Shown here: piece after piece, positions 52,237 through 61,299 of the stretch
How the letters are laid out: the number at the start of each line of letters is the position of its first letter
Numbering within the stretch: position 1 is the stretch's first letter
Source of the DNA: Clostridium_AD sp036569345
Lineage (GTDB): Bacteria; Bacillota; Clostridia; Clostridiales; Clostridiaceae
Reading direction: 5' to 3'
Assembly: GCF_036569345.1 (NCBI RefSeq)
Contig: NZ_DATCQT010000150.1
Span: 24,921-88,920, forward strand
Length of the DNA: 64,000 bases
The notes under the pieces: model-generated
Told to the model about the DNA's origin: nothing
Database searches by the model: none
What the model saw: the letters and a program-made list of their open reading frames with translations, nothing else
Position numbers and translations under genes: made by a program

Positions 52237-52398
52237 ATGGCTACAATGGATGTCCGCATTATCTCTGGTAACTTACCCTTCCATGTCTCACAGGATCTAT
52301 GTCCTAAATTCCTTCGTTCAGTCTATCCAAGAGGCGGATGTCAGTATGTGCTCCTCAACCGGGTCTATGCCCTTATGGTAGAATTTAAACCTGACTAA
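52237..52398 (-). ncRNA. Candidate IS110 guide (bridge/seek) RNA region
   Basis: A distinctly GC-richer island between the recombinase stop and flanking AT-rich DNA. Read on the minus strand it has two hairpins with the same loop: GGG-CATAGA-CCC (52372 to 52361) and AGGA-CATAGA-TCCT (52305 to 52292). It also has GGTAA-G-TTACC (52277 to 52267) and the repeated word GACATCC (52342 to 52336 and 52254 to 52248). In IS1111-type elements the guide RNA is encoded downstream of the recombinase, which would fit. The assignment is an inference; orientation and limits are unproved. Confidence 0.45.
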
Positions 52399-52541
52399 TC
52401 CTAGTTTCTTTTTTCAAAGATCTATTTAAAAATGAGAACCTTTTATAAGTTTTCCACAATTATTAGCTGAAAAATTAGCTGTAGACTTGCTGTGGATTAT
52501 TTTAAATATCGCTAAATAGAAATGACTTGTGGATAACTAAC

Positions 52542-53825
52542 TTAGGCTACTTTGAGTTGTAGGTTAAATCCTGTATCCTTCATTAGTTTTTGTGGATTGT
52601 ATTCAACTTTCTTAGTTATTATAGTAAAAAATATTCTTATAAGCTTGCAGCATAACAAAATCAATGATTGTTTTTTCTTTAATGGATTTTCTTTTCTGTT
52701 TGTATAATATTCATGTAACACTTTAAATTCGTCATTTTTAGATACTAATGGCATTATCACACGGAACAAAAGTGATCTAAGCCTCGATCTACCTCGTTTA
52801 CTAATACTTGTTTTACCTTTATGTTTACCCGAACTATTCTCAATTAGGTTTAAACCTGCAAGTTTCTGAATTTGGCTTGGATGTGTAAATCTCTTTATGT
52901 CACCAACTTCAGCAATGAATCCAGCGGCGGTCATGATTCCTACCCCTTTCATAGATACCATCTCCTTGATCCCAGGCACCTGAAAAGCTAATTCTTCTAT
53001 TTCTATCTCTAATTGTTCGTTTTGTTTTAAATATAGTTCATACTGCTCTAAATTAGCCTTCAACTCTTGTTTAGCCATTCTAAGACCTTCCTTTATTCCA
53101 ATAGAAATCTTAGCTGCTTCAACAAGTCGTACAGCCCTTTGAATGCCTACGGCACGTTTAACTTCTTTTTTCCATGTCACAACTATTTGCTGTACACCTG
53201 TTGATAAAACTTGTTCAGGTGTAGAAAACTCCGTTAATGACATTAATGCAGCCTTTCCTTCCCAATTAGCAAAAACATCGTTAAATTCAGGAAAGTATTT
53301 ATCTAACCAATGATCTACTTTATTTTTTATAATGCTTAAATTTTTGTTAAGACTTTCTCTCATACCCATTGCTATCCTTAGCTCGCTATATATCCCTTCC
53401 GGAATGTAAGGCTGTGAATATCGACCATCAATAACAAGTTTTGCGATTGTTTTTGGATCTTTAAGATCATTTTTTGTCTGAGAGTTATCATCTAGCTCTT
53501 TGCTTCTTTTAACGTGAAATGGGTTAACAAGAACAAGTTTAATCCCTAGTTCCTTTAGAAAGTTTCCCAATGTGAACCAGTAATGACCTGTAGGTTCTAA
53601 CCCTACAATTATGTTATCTTTTTTATTTTCTTTTGCTACTAATTTTAACCATTCTTGAAATGTTTTAAAGCCCTCAGCTGTATTTTCAAACGGTTTAACC
53701 TTACTAAGCTCTATACCTCTGTAATCAAATGCTCTCGCATACTGAAATTGCTTTGCAATATCAATTCCTATGACTAACGTACTTTCTGTTATTGACATAA
53801 TCTTATCATTTTGTGTATAATTCAT
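52542..53825 (-). CDS. IS110-family recombinase (transposase)
   Basis: 427 residues. The N-terminal RuvC-like DEDD domain has Asp22 (VIGIDIAKQ), Glu77 (GLEPTGHYW), and Asp120 and Asp123 (KNDLKDPKTIAKL). A coiled-coil linker follows, then the Transposase_20 domain with MKGVGIMTAAGFIAEVGD and the candidate nucleophile Ser332 in NSSGKHKGKTSISKRG. All catalytic residues are present, so it may be active. It is longer than IS621 (326 aa). I chose ATG at 53825 behind GGAGGT; that site is buried in a hairpin. IS110 enzymes are guided by an element-encoded RNA. Confidence 0.93.
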   Translation of the reverse strand: MNYTQNDKIMSITESTLVIGIDIAKQFQYARAFDYRGIELSKVKPFENTAEGFKTFQEWLKLVAKENKKDNIIVGLEPTGHYWFTLGNFLKELGIKLVLVNPFHVKRSKELDDNSQTKNDLKDPKTIAKLVIDGRYSQPYIPEGIYSELRIAMGMRESLNKNLSIIKNKVDHWLDKYFPEFNDVFANWEGKAALMSLTEFSTPEQVLSTGVQQIVVTWKKEVKRAVGIQRAVRLVEAAKISIGIKEGLRMAKQELKANLEQYELYLKQNEQLEIEIEELAFQVPGIKEMVSMKGVGIMTAAGFIAEVGDIKRFTHPSQIQKLAGLNLIENSSGKHKGKTSISKRGRSRLRSLLFRVIMPLVSKNDEFKVLHEYYTNRKENPLKKKQSLILLCCKLIRIFFTIITKKVEYNPQKLMKDTGFNLQLKVA

Positions 53826-53828
53826 CTT

Positions 53829-53912
53829 GAGTACCTCCACTGATAATTATAAATTAGGGATAAAAGTTGCAACTGTTATACCCTGTATTTTATCAGTAGG
53901 TGCTCTTTTTTT
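53829..53912. promoter_or_regulatory. Long hairpin covering the recombinase ribosome binding site
   Basis: GAGTACCTCCACTGATAA (53829-53846) pairs with TTATCAGTAGGTGCTC (53890-53905). Inside, 53856-53884 is a nested palindrome centred on GTTGCAAC. On the minus-strand message the GGAGGT binding site falls in the stem, so translation from long read-through transcripts would be blocked. On the + strand CTTTTTTT follows, so it can act as a terminator against incoming transcription. It is also a possible position for an upstream guide RNA. Confidence 0.75.
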
Positions 53913-54139
53913 CAAAGTTCATTTTAATTCATAACAGGAATGCTCCTAATTTAAATTTTAATTATAATTATGTTTTGCATTATCAATTGCACCTCTTGTT
54001 ATATTATACCACCATAAAAAATCAATCCTATTTTATTTCTCTCCTGCCGTCTTTCTTTTAAAATTGTGTTTTTGGATGTCAGTATCATTCTCAATTAATA
54101 TACATATTATATCATGATTAAATATAAGGGAGTGATATT

Positions 54140-54430
54140 ATGTCAAAGTATGAAAATAAACATAATCATGATGCCAATTTTGAAGATAATCATGATTCTG
54201 TTGATCCTTGGTGCGAACCTTGGAATGATGATTTTGAGCTTTTTGGTGATTATAGTGAAGATAAAGAAATCCACGTTAATGAATTATTAACTGAATTAGA
54301 GAATTGTCCTATAACTCATAAAGTTGCTGAAGTATCTGAGTCTGTAATAAATGTCCCATATGAACGTATTCATGAAGAAAAACCAAGAACAGATTTTATC
54401 GATTTCATTCATCAACTTCAACAGATTTAG
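54140..54430 (+). CDS. Acidic hypothetical protein (96 aa)
   Basis: ATG at 54140 with AAGGGAGTG upstream. The product is soluble and strongly acidic, rich in Asp, Glu, His and Asn, with the segment VDPWCEPWNDDFELFG and a single Cys. There is no membrane segment and no recognised family. A clear terminator follows, supporting a real gene. It lies just outside the presumed IS110 right side. Confidence 0.65.
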   Translation: MSKYENKHNHDANFEDNHDSVDPWCEPWNDDFELFGDYSEDKEIHVNELLTELENCPITHKVAEVSESVINVPYERIHEEKPRTDFIDFIHQLQQI

Positions 54431-54461
54431 AACCACAAATAACTGTTATCAAATATAAATA

Positions 54462-54490
54462 AAACCACTTCATTCCAGAAGTGGTTTTTG
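54462..54490 (+). terminator. Terminator after the acidic hypothetical gene
   Basis: AAACCACTTC (54462-54471), six-base loop, GAAGTGGTTTTT. Confidence 0.87.
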
Positions 54491-54581
54491 ATTAATCACT
54501 ACGTCTTATAGTATTGTTAAAATAATTCTACTATGTTAAAATTACATTGGCAATAAACCAATGAAAAGGGGTGAATTATTT

Positions 54582-54722
54582 ATGTTATACTCAACTGGAG
54601 AAAAACCTGGAAATGGAAAATACGTTTGTAAAATTTGCGGTCAAAAGGTAATATTAGATAATAATACTGATACTTTACCTCCTTGTCCTAAATGTAAAAA
54701 AACAAACTTTAGGAAATCTTAA
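54582..54722 (+). CDS. Small zinc-ribbon protein (46 aa)
   Basis: ATG at 54582 behind AAAAGGGGTGAATT. The product has two CxxC knuckles, CKICG and CPKCK, separated by 20 residues, and starts MLYSTGEKPGNGKYVCKICG. This is a one-domain zinc ribbon or rubredoxin-like fold of the sort seen in small clostridial proteins. No partner is evident. The downstream 150 bases are non-coding and lead into a broken aldo/keto reductase. Confidence 0.75.
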   Translation: MLYSTGEKPGNGKYVCKICGQKVILDNNTDTLPPCPKCKKTNFRKS

Positions 54723-54871
54723 TAAAAATATAATTCAAATGAGACTTATCCACTTTTTGTAATAAACAATCCACATATTATTTAACATTGTACACAATTA
54801 TCAATCCATTTTATAATTCTTTAGATAAATAGTATACTTATATAGATATAATCACAAAATATATCTCCTAA

Positions 54872-55516
54872 CCAAGCAATATTTTAGCTTCTGTAGAAGG
54901 TAGCTTGAAGCGCTTAAAGACAGATTACATAGATGTATTACTTTTGCATCGTCCGGATACACTTATGGAGCCCGAAGAAGTGGCAGAAGCTTTTTTAATT
55001 CTCCACAGCAGTGGCAAGGTTAAATATTTTGGTGTAAGTAATCAAAATCCAATGCAAATTGAACTACTTAACAAATACTTAAAAAACAAAATTATTATAA
55101 ATCAACTTCAGTTTAGCATAACAAACACAGGTATGATTGACTCTGGACTAAATGTAAATATGAAAAATGATCCATCCGTTGTTCGAGATAACAGTATTCT
55201 GGAGTATTGCCGTTTGAAGGATATAAATATTCAGGCTTGGTCACCGCTTCAGTATGGATTCTTTGACGGTGTATTTTTAGATAACGACAAATTCCCAGAG
55301 CTTAACAATAAAATCAACGAAATTGCAGCCGCTAAAGGTGTAACGAATACTGCAATTGCAATTGCTTGGATTTTGAGGCATCCTGCGAAAATTCAGCCAA
55401 TAGTTGGTACAACAAACCAACAACGTTTAAAGGATATATGTAAGGCATCAGAAGTTGAACTTACAAGGCAAGAGTGGTATGAAATATACACATCAGCTGG
55501 TAATATGCTTCCGTAG
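54872..55516 (+). pseudogene. Aldo/keto reductase, 5'-truncated remnant
   Basis: The open frame from 54872 reads PSNILASVEGSLKRLKTDYIDVLLLHRPD, i.e. it enters the AKR barrel at about residue 100 and continues normally to the C-terminus (VKYFGVSNQNPMQ, QLQFSITN, WSPLQYGFF, IAWILRHPAKIQPIVGTT). A TAA lies in frame at 54869-54871. About 100 N-terminal residues, with the NADPH-side Asp/Tyr/Lys catalytic residues, are missing, and no good start or binding site is seen (a TTG at 54905 is the first candidate). It is a remnant of an oxidoreductase gene. Confidence 0.85.
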
Positions 55517-55589
55517 TAATCACCTTTATAACCCTTGAAAAGTGCCTGTGAGATAACTATATTTCCTCTCAGGTTCAATATATTAAACT

Positions 55590-55627
55590 AGGAGGTTGTT
55601 AAATTTAATTAAATTTAACAACCTCCT
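55590..55627. terminator. Perfect 38-base palindrome
   Basis: AGGAGGTTGTTAAATTTAA and its exact complement meet at 55608/55609 with no loop, and the flanks lack a long T-run on either strand. It may have served as a terminator for the reductase remnant or for the leftward glycohydrolase remnant. Confidence 0.6.
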
Positions 55628-55763
55628 TAACTATTACTAAACTCCATAAAATGAGGGTTTCAGTGCATTAAGAAGTATTCCCGTTAAGTGCTCAATTGAA
55701 TTTTTATTAAATTTTACAAGGTTCTAATTAAATTTAATTTAACTATTTTTGTTGATACATTTA

Positions 55764-56331
55764 TTATAATTTAGTATAATATATTTTTAAAACTTCTTTC
55801 ATTTCTTCTGGTAGCAGTTCTTTAACTCTTTGAGAAATGTATTCTGGAATTTTTTTATAATATGCCTGCGCAATTCCACCAGCAATACATGCTATAGTAT
55901 CACTATCACCTCCTATGGATATCGCATTTCTTAACGCATCTTCATAACTGTTTGACTCCAGAAAACTTATTATGGCTTGTGGCACACTTCCCTGCTTTTA
56001 TAAGAACCTCATCAATAGAATTATAATAAAAACCTATAGGGCTTACTCTCATAGCAGATCCATTTCCATAGCTGTTATAAGGTCGCATTTCTTCAGACAT
56101 CGCCCACTTTATAAAACTTCCACCAAATCCAACATTAGGATACTTCCTGAACCAGTCTCGATAGCTTTCATTAAAGGGTTTTCCGTTAATAATAGAGTCC
56201 ATTGTCGCCACTGTAAGTACCGAATCATCTGTAAACCTTGAATTTGGTTCAAATAATTCAAAGTTCTTATTTTTTATGTTATTTAACTCATAAACAGAAC
56301 CTATAATGTCTCCAGCTATTGCTCCAAGCAT
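55764..56331 (-). pseudogene. ADP-ribosylglycohydrolase, internally deleted and frameshifted
   Basis: The N-terminal part (ATG 56331 onward) has the family opening MLGAIAGDIIGSVYE and the metal motif RFTDDSVLTVATMDSI. The C-terminal part (to 55764) has SYEDALRNAISIGGDSDTIACIAGGIAQAYY. Between them, where a complete protein has roughly 100-150 more residues (THNHPEGIKGA region), the sequence jumps from AGKCA directly into PQAIISFLES in another frame near 55975-55985. So an internal deletion plus frame change has inactivated the gene. Confidence 0.85.
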
Positions 56332-56576
56332 TTATTCTCACTCCTTCTATAAATGTGTAATTTAAAATTTTTTTCATTATTTTCTCCAATGTATACTACC
56401 CTCTAAAATTCAATATTTTACATAAATTTAATTTGTGGATATTCATTTATCATAGAATATTCCACCAATTTAATATTATATTACCATAAATATTAAAGCT
56501 TTTGAGTATTAACATTAAAACAAATAGTAAATAAATTACGTTATGGTTATACTATTAAAAAAGTGAGGTGTTAATC

Positions 56577-57389
56577 ATGGCTATAGCTCATAAAACAGTT
56601 ATTTCATTCGGACTTGTCGCTATACCAATAAGCATGTATACCGCGACGCAAGACAACGACATACATTTTAATCAATTACACAAAGAAGATAATTCCAGGA
56701 TAAAATACAAAAAATCTTGTAGTCATTGTGGTAAAGAAATTACCACAAAAGATATTATAAAAGGCTATGAATATGATAAAGATCATTATGTAGTTGTAAC
56801 GGATGACGATTTAGAGAAAATCAAAACTGAAAAAGAGAAGTCTATACAGATAATGCATTTTGCCCAACTTAATCAAATATCACCTATTTATTATGATAAA
56901 ACATATCAAGCTGCTCCATTAGCTGGTGGAGATAAAGCTTTTGAGCTTCTGCGTGCAGCGCTTATGTCTGAGCAAAAGATCGCGATAGGTAAGACAGTAA
57001 TGGGAACAAAAGAAACTTTACTAGCTATAATTCCCCGAGAAGATGGAATATTAATCTCAACAATGTATTATGAAGACGAAATTAAAGACCTTGCTAAAAC
57101 CTACAATAAACCGGATTTAGTAGAAGCTGAGGTCACGATGGCTAAGGCATTAATTAACTCCATGATTACTCCTTTTGAGCCAGCTAAATATAAAGATGAG
57201 TATCAAATGAAGTTACGAGATTTGCTTGAAACAAAAATTGCTGGCAAGGAAATTGTTGCCGCTAAATCCGAAACTCCAAATAATGTAATTAATCTTATGG
57301 ATGCACTAAAAGCTAGTATTGAGCAGAATAAAGCTAATGAAACCCCAAAGCCTAAGGCAACACGTAAAAAAATACCAAAAGGCGCATAA
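56577..57389 (+). CDS. ku: Ku homodimeric DNA-end-binding protein
   Basis: A 270-residue bacterial Ku that threads onto double-strand ends and recruits ligase. It opens AIAHKTVISFGLVAIPISMYTAT and has the CSHCGKEI pair, the FAQLNQISPIYYDKTYQAAP bridge and the MAKALINSM segment. The C-terminus is Lys-rich (KPKATRKKIPKGA), as in Ku proteins that bind DNA through their tail. The start is ATG at 56577 after GAGGTG. Its stop codon overlaps the ligase start by one base (ATAATG), giving a two-gene NHEJ operon. Confidence 0.95.
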   Translation: MAIAHKTVISFGLVAIPISMYTATQDNDIHFNQLHKEDNSRIKYKKSCSHCGKEITTKDIIKGYEYDKDHYVVVTDDDLEKIKTEKEKSIQIMHFAQLNQISPIYYDKTYQAAPLAGGDKAFELLRAALMSEQKIAIGKTVMGTKETLLAIIPREDGILISTMYYEDEIKDLAKTYNKPDLVEAEVTMAKALINSMITPFEPAKYKDEYQMKLRDLLETKIAGKEIVAAKSETPNNVINLMDALKASIEQNKANETPKPKATRKKIPKGA

Positions 57390-58324
57390 TGGATTTATTC
57401 GAGAGTAAAAACATTAAGCCAATGTTAATCGGAGAGACGCAAGAGGCATTTGATAGCCCTGATTATATTTATGAGTTAAAACTCGATGGTGAACGATGTA
57501 TCGCTTATTTGGATAAAGACATGACAGAGCTACGCAACAAGCGAAATATTAAGATGCTTGTAAAGGTACCTGAGCTATCAACTATGCACAAACAGGTCAA
57601 ACACCGTTGTATACTTGATGGAGAGCTTATTGTTATTAAAGATGGAGTACCAGATTTTTATGAAATTAAGCGGCGGTCTCTGATGTCAAACACTTTTAAA
57701 ATTCAACTTGCATCATCAAAATTGCCAGCCAGTTTTACAGCATTTGATATTCTTTACTATGAGGATCACTCGGTCACAGATTTGCCTTTAATGAAACGTA
57801 AAAAGTTACTGGAAAAAGTTATTAATGAAAATGAGCGCATTGCAATTTCTCGCTATATAGAGGAACGTGGGGTTGAATTTTATCAACTTGCTAAGCAAAA
57901 TCTATTAGAAGGCATTGTTGCCAAAAGAAAAGATAGTAAATATTATTTAGACAAACGAACTAAGGACTGGATAAAAATTAAATACCTTAAGGACGATGAC
58001 TTTGTAGTATGTGGATATATTCTAAAAGATGGTGGTGTCATCAGCATTGTCCTTGGTCAATATTTAAAGAAGGAATTGATATACAAAGGTCATGTCACGC
58101 TTGGACTATCGACTGAAGACTTTCAATTAATAAAATCTGCACCCAAATTAAGCTCACAACCTTTCAGTGATTTACCCACTGGACACGATAATGCGGTGTG
58201 GATAGAACCTAGCCTTGTATGCATTGTAAAATATATGATGAAAACTGCAAACGGCTCTTTGAGGCAACCTGTATTTAAAGGTCTAAGGGATGATAAACCT
58301 CCTAAAGATTGTATAGTTAATTAA
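57389..58324 (+). CDS. ligD: ATP-dependent DNA ligase (LigD ligase domain type)
   Basis: 311 residues. The adenylated lysine is Lys31 in YELKLDGERC. Further nucleotidyltransferase motifs are LDGELIVIKDG, FDILYYEDHSV, EGIVAKRKDSKY and KDWIKIKYLKDDDFVVCGY, followed by an OB-fold. There is no polymerase or phosphoesterase domain, so end processing must come from other proteins. It seals breaks held by Ku. Translational coupling with ku is expected. Confidence 0.93.
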   Translation: MDLFESKNIKPMLIGETQEAFDSPDYIYELKLDGERCIAYLDKDMTELRNKRNIKMLVKVPELSTMHKQVKHRCILDGELIVIKDGVPDFYEIKRRSLMSNTFKIQLASSKLPASFTAFDILYYEDHSVTDLPLMKRKKLLEKVINENERIAISRYIEERGVEFYQLAKQNLLEGIVAKRKDSKYYLDKRTKDWIKIKYLKDDDFVVCGYILKDGGVISIVLGQYLKKELIYKGHVTLGLSTEDFQLIKSAPKLSSQPFSDLPTGHDNAVWIEPSLVCIVKYMMKTANGSLRQPVFKGLRDDKPPKDCIVN

Positions 58325-58354
58325 CAACAAGAAGTAAACCCAAGTAACCAAAAA

Positions 58355-58400
58355 ATGAAAAGTGCCTGAAGCTATATTTGTCTAACCTCAGGCATTCTAA
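58355..58400 (-). terminator. Terminator of the histidine kinase gene
   Basis: AGTGCCTGA (58361-58369) and TCAGGCATT (58388-58396); on the minus strand TTTTCATTTTTT follows. A related but decayed stretch (GAAAAGTGCCTG...CTCAGG) occurs at 55537-55573. Confidence 0.75.
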
Positions 58401-58436
58401 CTAATTCATCCTACTCTAAAGTGTAACGCTGCAAAA

Positions 58437-60392
58437 TTACGAATAAACATCTGAAAGTTCCACTCGTATATTTTGAACTCCACTTCTGACCTCATTTTTG
58501 TATATCATATTTTCTTTAAGTACCTTTCCTGAAGGAATCTTAACAATAAACTTACTACCTTTCCCAGACTTACTTTCAACAGATATACTCCCACCATGTA
58601 ATTCTACAATCGATTTAACTAAACTCAAACCAATACCTGTTCCTTCTGCATTTCTTGATAAGGATTTGTCTATCTGCTTAAATCTATCAAATATCATATC
58701 CAAATACTTTTCTTCAATACCAACGCCATTATCTTTAACTGATATCTGAACAAATTCATTTCTATCCTTAACCTGTACAAATATTTCATCACCGCGATTT
58801 GAAAATTTAATTGCATTTGATATAAGATTTAATACTATTCTCTCTATTTTTTCTGGGTCACAAGCTATTATTTTCACTTCCATATTAGTATCAAAGATAA
58901 TATTTAAGCCTTTACTCTCAGTGAAATTAGTTATAGATTCAACAATTCCCTCTACAATTTCCACTATATTATTATTTGATAAATTGATATCAAAAAACCC
59001 TGCTTCAATTTTTGATGAATCAACTATATTATTAATAAGTTTAGATAATCTATATGAATTTTGCTTTATTGAGTCAAGATATTTAATGATTGAATCTCTC
59101 TTTTCATCAAGTGAACCATTATCACAATACTTACTAAATAGCTGAACTGCTGCAAATATAACATTTAGTGGTGTTTTAAGTTCATGTGATATGTTAACAA
59201 TAAATTCTTCCTGTAATTTTAATGTTTTCTCTAATTCTATTTTCTGTTCTTCAATTTTTCTAGATTGCCTAATTGTTTTAGTAATATCATGAAAACACGT
59301 TACTACCATAGTTAAATCACCATTAGTATTATAAATTGGAGATGCACTGTTATTCATGAAATAATCCGCTTGAGGATTAATTACATGTAGTTTGATATCT
59401 TTTGCTATTTCACCTCTTAAAGCTCTGAGTCCAGGAAGGTCATCAAATTTTATTTCATTATTTTCCATATCGAAATAATGCGTATTTTTAGATGTATCTC
59501 CTAAATCCATTATTTTGTTCGATTGATAGACTAACCTCTTTGCTTCTGGATTCATCATTATATATTTACCTTTATTATCTGTAACCATTACTCCCTCAGC
59601 TAGATTTGAAAGTATGCTACTAAGCTGTATATTTCTATCTTTTAAATTCTCTTTCTGTTGCTCTAACTGTTCCTTCTGCTCTTCAATTATCCTATTTTGC
59701 CTTTCAATACTTTGATTTTTCAAAACATTTTCAGTAGACTCAGATGTAGTAAACATTATGTATTTCATTATTCCATTTTCAAATATAGGTGTTCGATTAG
59801 AGTCCCAATAAGTTATACCCCTGCCAAATCTATCGAACTTTATTTCTTTACGATAGCTGGACTTTCTTATTTCAATAACCTTATTAGTAATAACTTCAGA
59901 TTCCGTTCCTACATATCCAGTTACAATTTCCTTAATAGATAGACCAATACTCGTTTGTTCCTCATTATAAGGAGAATCATGAAAATCAAGATACTTTTGA
60001 TTTACTTTAATCATTATTAGATCAGGTATGCTGTAAATAGATATGCCCACTATGTTATCAGACAATGTTTGTTCCATAAAAATCATCTTATCATCAATTC
60101 TTGAACCTGGTTTCTCAACAAAAGTATATATTTTCTTATTTGCTTCTTTATCACAAAAATATGATATGTTCACTTCTCTTGCGGAAAGCGACTTAGTAAA
60201 TACATATCCTGAATACTTAGAGCTAATATTTTCAAGAAGTATTTGTGTATTAATTCTTATAATTGCCCCTATTTCTATAAGTGATTTACCTGTTAATTCA
60301 TCCCTTGTAAAACCTATAAAATCAATAAATTCATTATTAACATCAATTATAATGCTATCGCATGAATACAAACACGGTTCTTTTATCCCCAT
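58437..60392 (-). CDS. PAS-domain sensor histidine kinase
   Basis: A 651-residue cytoplasmic-type kinase without clear membrane helices. The N-terminal about 240 residues look like one or two PAS modules (VNNEFIDFIGFTRDELTGKSL, VNQKYLDFHDSP). A coiled coil follows (QNRIIEEQKEQLEQQKENLKD, here partial), then a PAS domain with ILSNLAEGVMVTDNKGKYIMMN. HisKA has His403 in ISHELKTPLN, and HATPase_c has NLISNAIKFSN, DNGVGIEEKY and GTGIGLSLVKSIVELHGG. I chose ATG at 60392 behind GGGGG. No intact response regulator is adjacent; the one upstream is broken. Confidence 0.88.
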   Translation of the reverse strand: MGIKEPCLYSCDSIIIDVNNEFIDFIGFTRDELTGKSLIEIGAIIRINTQILLENISSKYSGYVFTKSLSAREVNISYFCDKEANKKIYTFVEKPGSRIDDKMIFMEQTLSDNIVGISIYSIPDLIMIKVNQKYLDFHDSPYNEEQTSIGLSIKEIVTGYVGTESEVITNKVIEIRKSSYRKEIKFDRFGRGITYWDSNRTPIFENGIMKYIMFTTSESTENVLKNQSIERQNRIIEEQKEQLEQQKENLKDRNIQLSSILSNLAEGVMVTDNKGKYIMMNPEAKRLVYQSNKIMDLGDTSKNTHYFDMENNEIKFDDLPGLRALRGEIAKDIKLHVINPQADYFMNNSASPIYNTNGDLTMVVTCFHDITKTIRQSRKIEEQKIELEKTLKLQEEFIVNISHELKTPLNVIFAAVQLFSKYCDNGSLDEKRDSIIKYLDSIKQNSYRLSKLINNIVDSSKIEAGFFDINLSNNNIVEIVEGIVESITNFTESKGLNIIFDTNMEVKIIACDPEKIERIVLNLISNAIKFSNRGDEIFVQVKDRNEFVQISVKDNGVGIEEKYLDMIFDRFKQIDKSLSRNAEGTGIGLSLVKSIVELHGGSISVESKSGKGSKFIVKIPSGKVLKENMIYKNEVRSGVQNIRVELSDVYS

Positions 60393-60649
60393 TATATTGC
60401 CCCCATTTTTAAACACAGTCATCATAAATTTAATTTTCAAATAACACATTATAAAATAATGCAATGCGCTCTTTTTACATATTACCATATTTTACATTAT
60501 ATTTATATGGTTTTTATCATCCTTTATTCGACATCTATTTACATTAATTGGTTTGTAATTAACATAATACTTTTAATAATTTCAAGATGAATCTTTTATT
60601 CTCAATTAAACAAAAATAAAGCTCAGTCTCCCGCAGCTCTATAATTTTC

Positions 60650-61297
60650 TCACTTTATCCTATATTTATTTTTAGGCCTACCCACATTGCCATATTCCAT
60701 TTCAATCACAAGCTTTTTATCTTTCTCTAAATAATCCAAATATCTTCTAACAGTTATTCTGGAAACTTCAATTTTTTTTGCAATCTGCTCTGATGTAAAA
60801 GGATTATCCTTCATTTCAGATATACCCACTAAAACTTTTTCATAGGTGTATTTATTAAATCCTTTAATTCCACCAATATTCTCATGTGATTCTAACACGT
60901 ATTTATTATCTTTTATAATGTATTTATCGATAATTTCTTGTTTCATATTCACAATATTTTCAAAACTAATCTTTCTGCTTTTAAATTGCATAAGTGCTTC
61001 CCTAAACCTACTAAATATGAACGGTTTTACTAAATAATCTATTGCACCATAGCGAAATGCTTCTTCAACAGTTTCTGTTTTCCTATCTGCCGTTATTAAT
61101 ATAGCATCACATTTTATATTTTCTATACGTATCCACTTTAATAACTGTATACCGTTACCTTGTGGAAAAAATACATCTAATAATACTAGGTCAGGTTTTG
61201 CACTTAGTATTAGTTCTTTTGCCTTTCAATAGAATTTACACTATCATACAACATAAATCCCTTTATTTTTATTATTTCAACAATTATGTTCTTGTTT
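60650..61297 (-). pseudogene. CitB/DcuR-type response regulator, N-truncated and frameshifted
   Basis: From 61220 down to 60650 the minus strand encodes a receiver and output domain: AKELILSAKPDLVLLDVFFP with the phospho-Asp, then ILITADRKTE, DYLVKPFIFSRFREAL, and the CitB-like HTH FTSEQIAKKIEVSRITVRRYLDYLE. Upstream of about 61225 the frame shifts (a TGA appears unless one base is added after ATTGAA), and the earlier part continues in the other frame as GFMLYDSVNSIE. The first about 20 residues, with the acidic pair, are missing. The frame instead runs back into the lipoprotein stop at 61300. The segment from 60991 could still make a 113-residue fragment. Confidence 0.83.
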
Positions 61298-61299
61298 CC

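Larger units (their letters stand above)
52220..53930 (-). mobile_element. IS110-family insertion sequence (ends approximate)
   Basis: The recombinase gene 52542-53825 is flanked on both sides by non-coding, structured DNA: a GC-richer segment downstream (52237-52398) and a long hairpin upstream (53829-53905). IS110 elements have no long terminal inverted repeats and usually make no target duplication, so the true ends cannot be read from one copy; those given are a guess at the outer limits of the structured parts. Decayed genes nearby mark this as an accessory region. Confidence 0.75.

Noticed and set aside
52237..52398. A 53-codon + strand reading frame (MATMDVRIISGNLPF...) across the candidate guide RNA
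   Set aside because: No ribosome binding site, no recognisable family, and the hairpins with shared loops explain the GC-rich island better. It remains a weak alternative.
52451..52536. DnaA-box-like words (TGTGGATAA exact at 52528-52536, near matches at 52491 and 52451)
   Set aside because: Only one exact box, no AT-rich unwinding region arrangement and no replication genes nearby; they lie inside the presumed IS element. Another single exact word is at 27332-27340. Not an origin.
54905..55516. Intact short aldo/keto reductase starting at TTG 54905
   Set aside because: The frame continues upstream with family sequence to 54872 and the N-terminal catalytic third is missing; there is no binding site.
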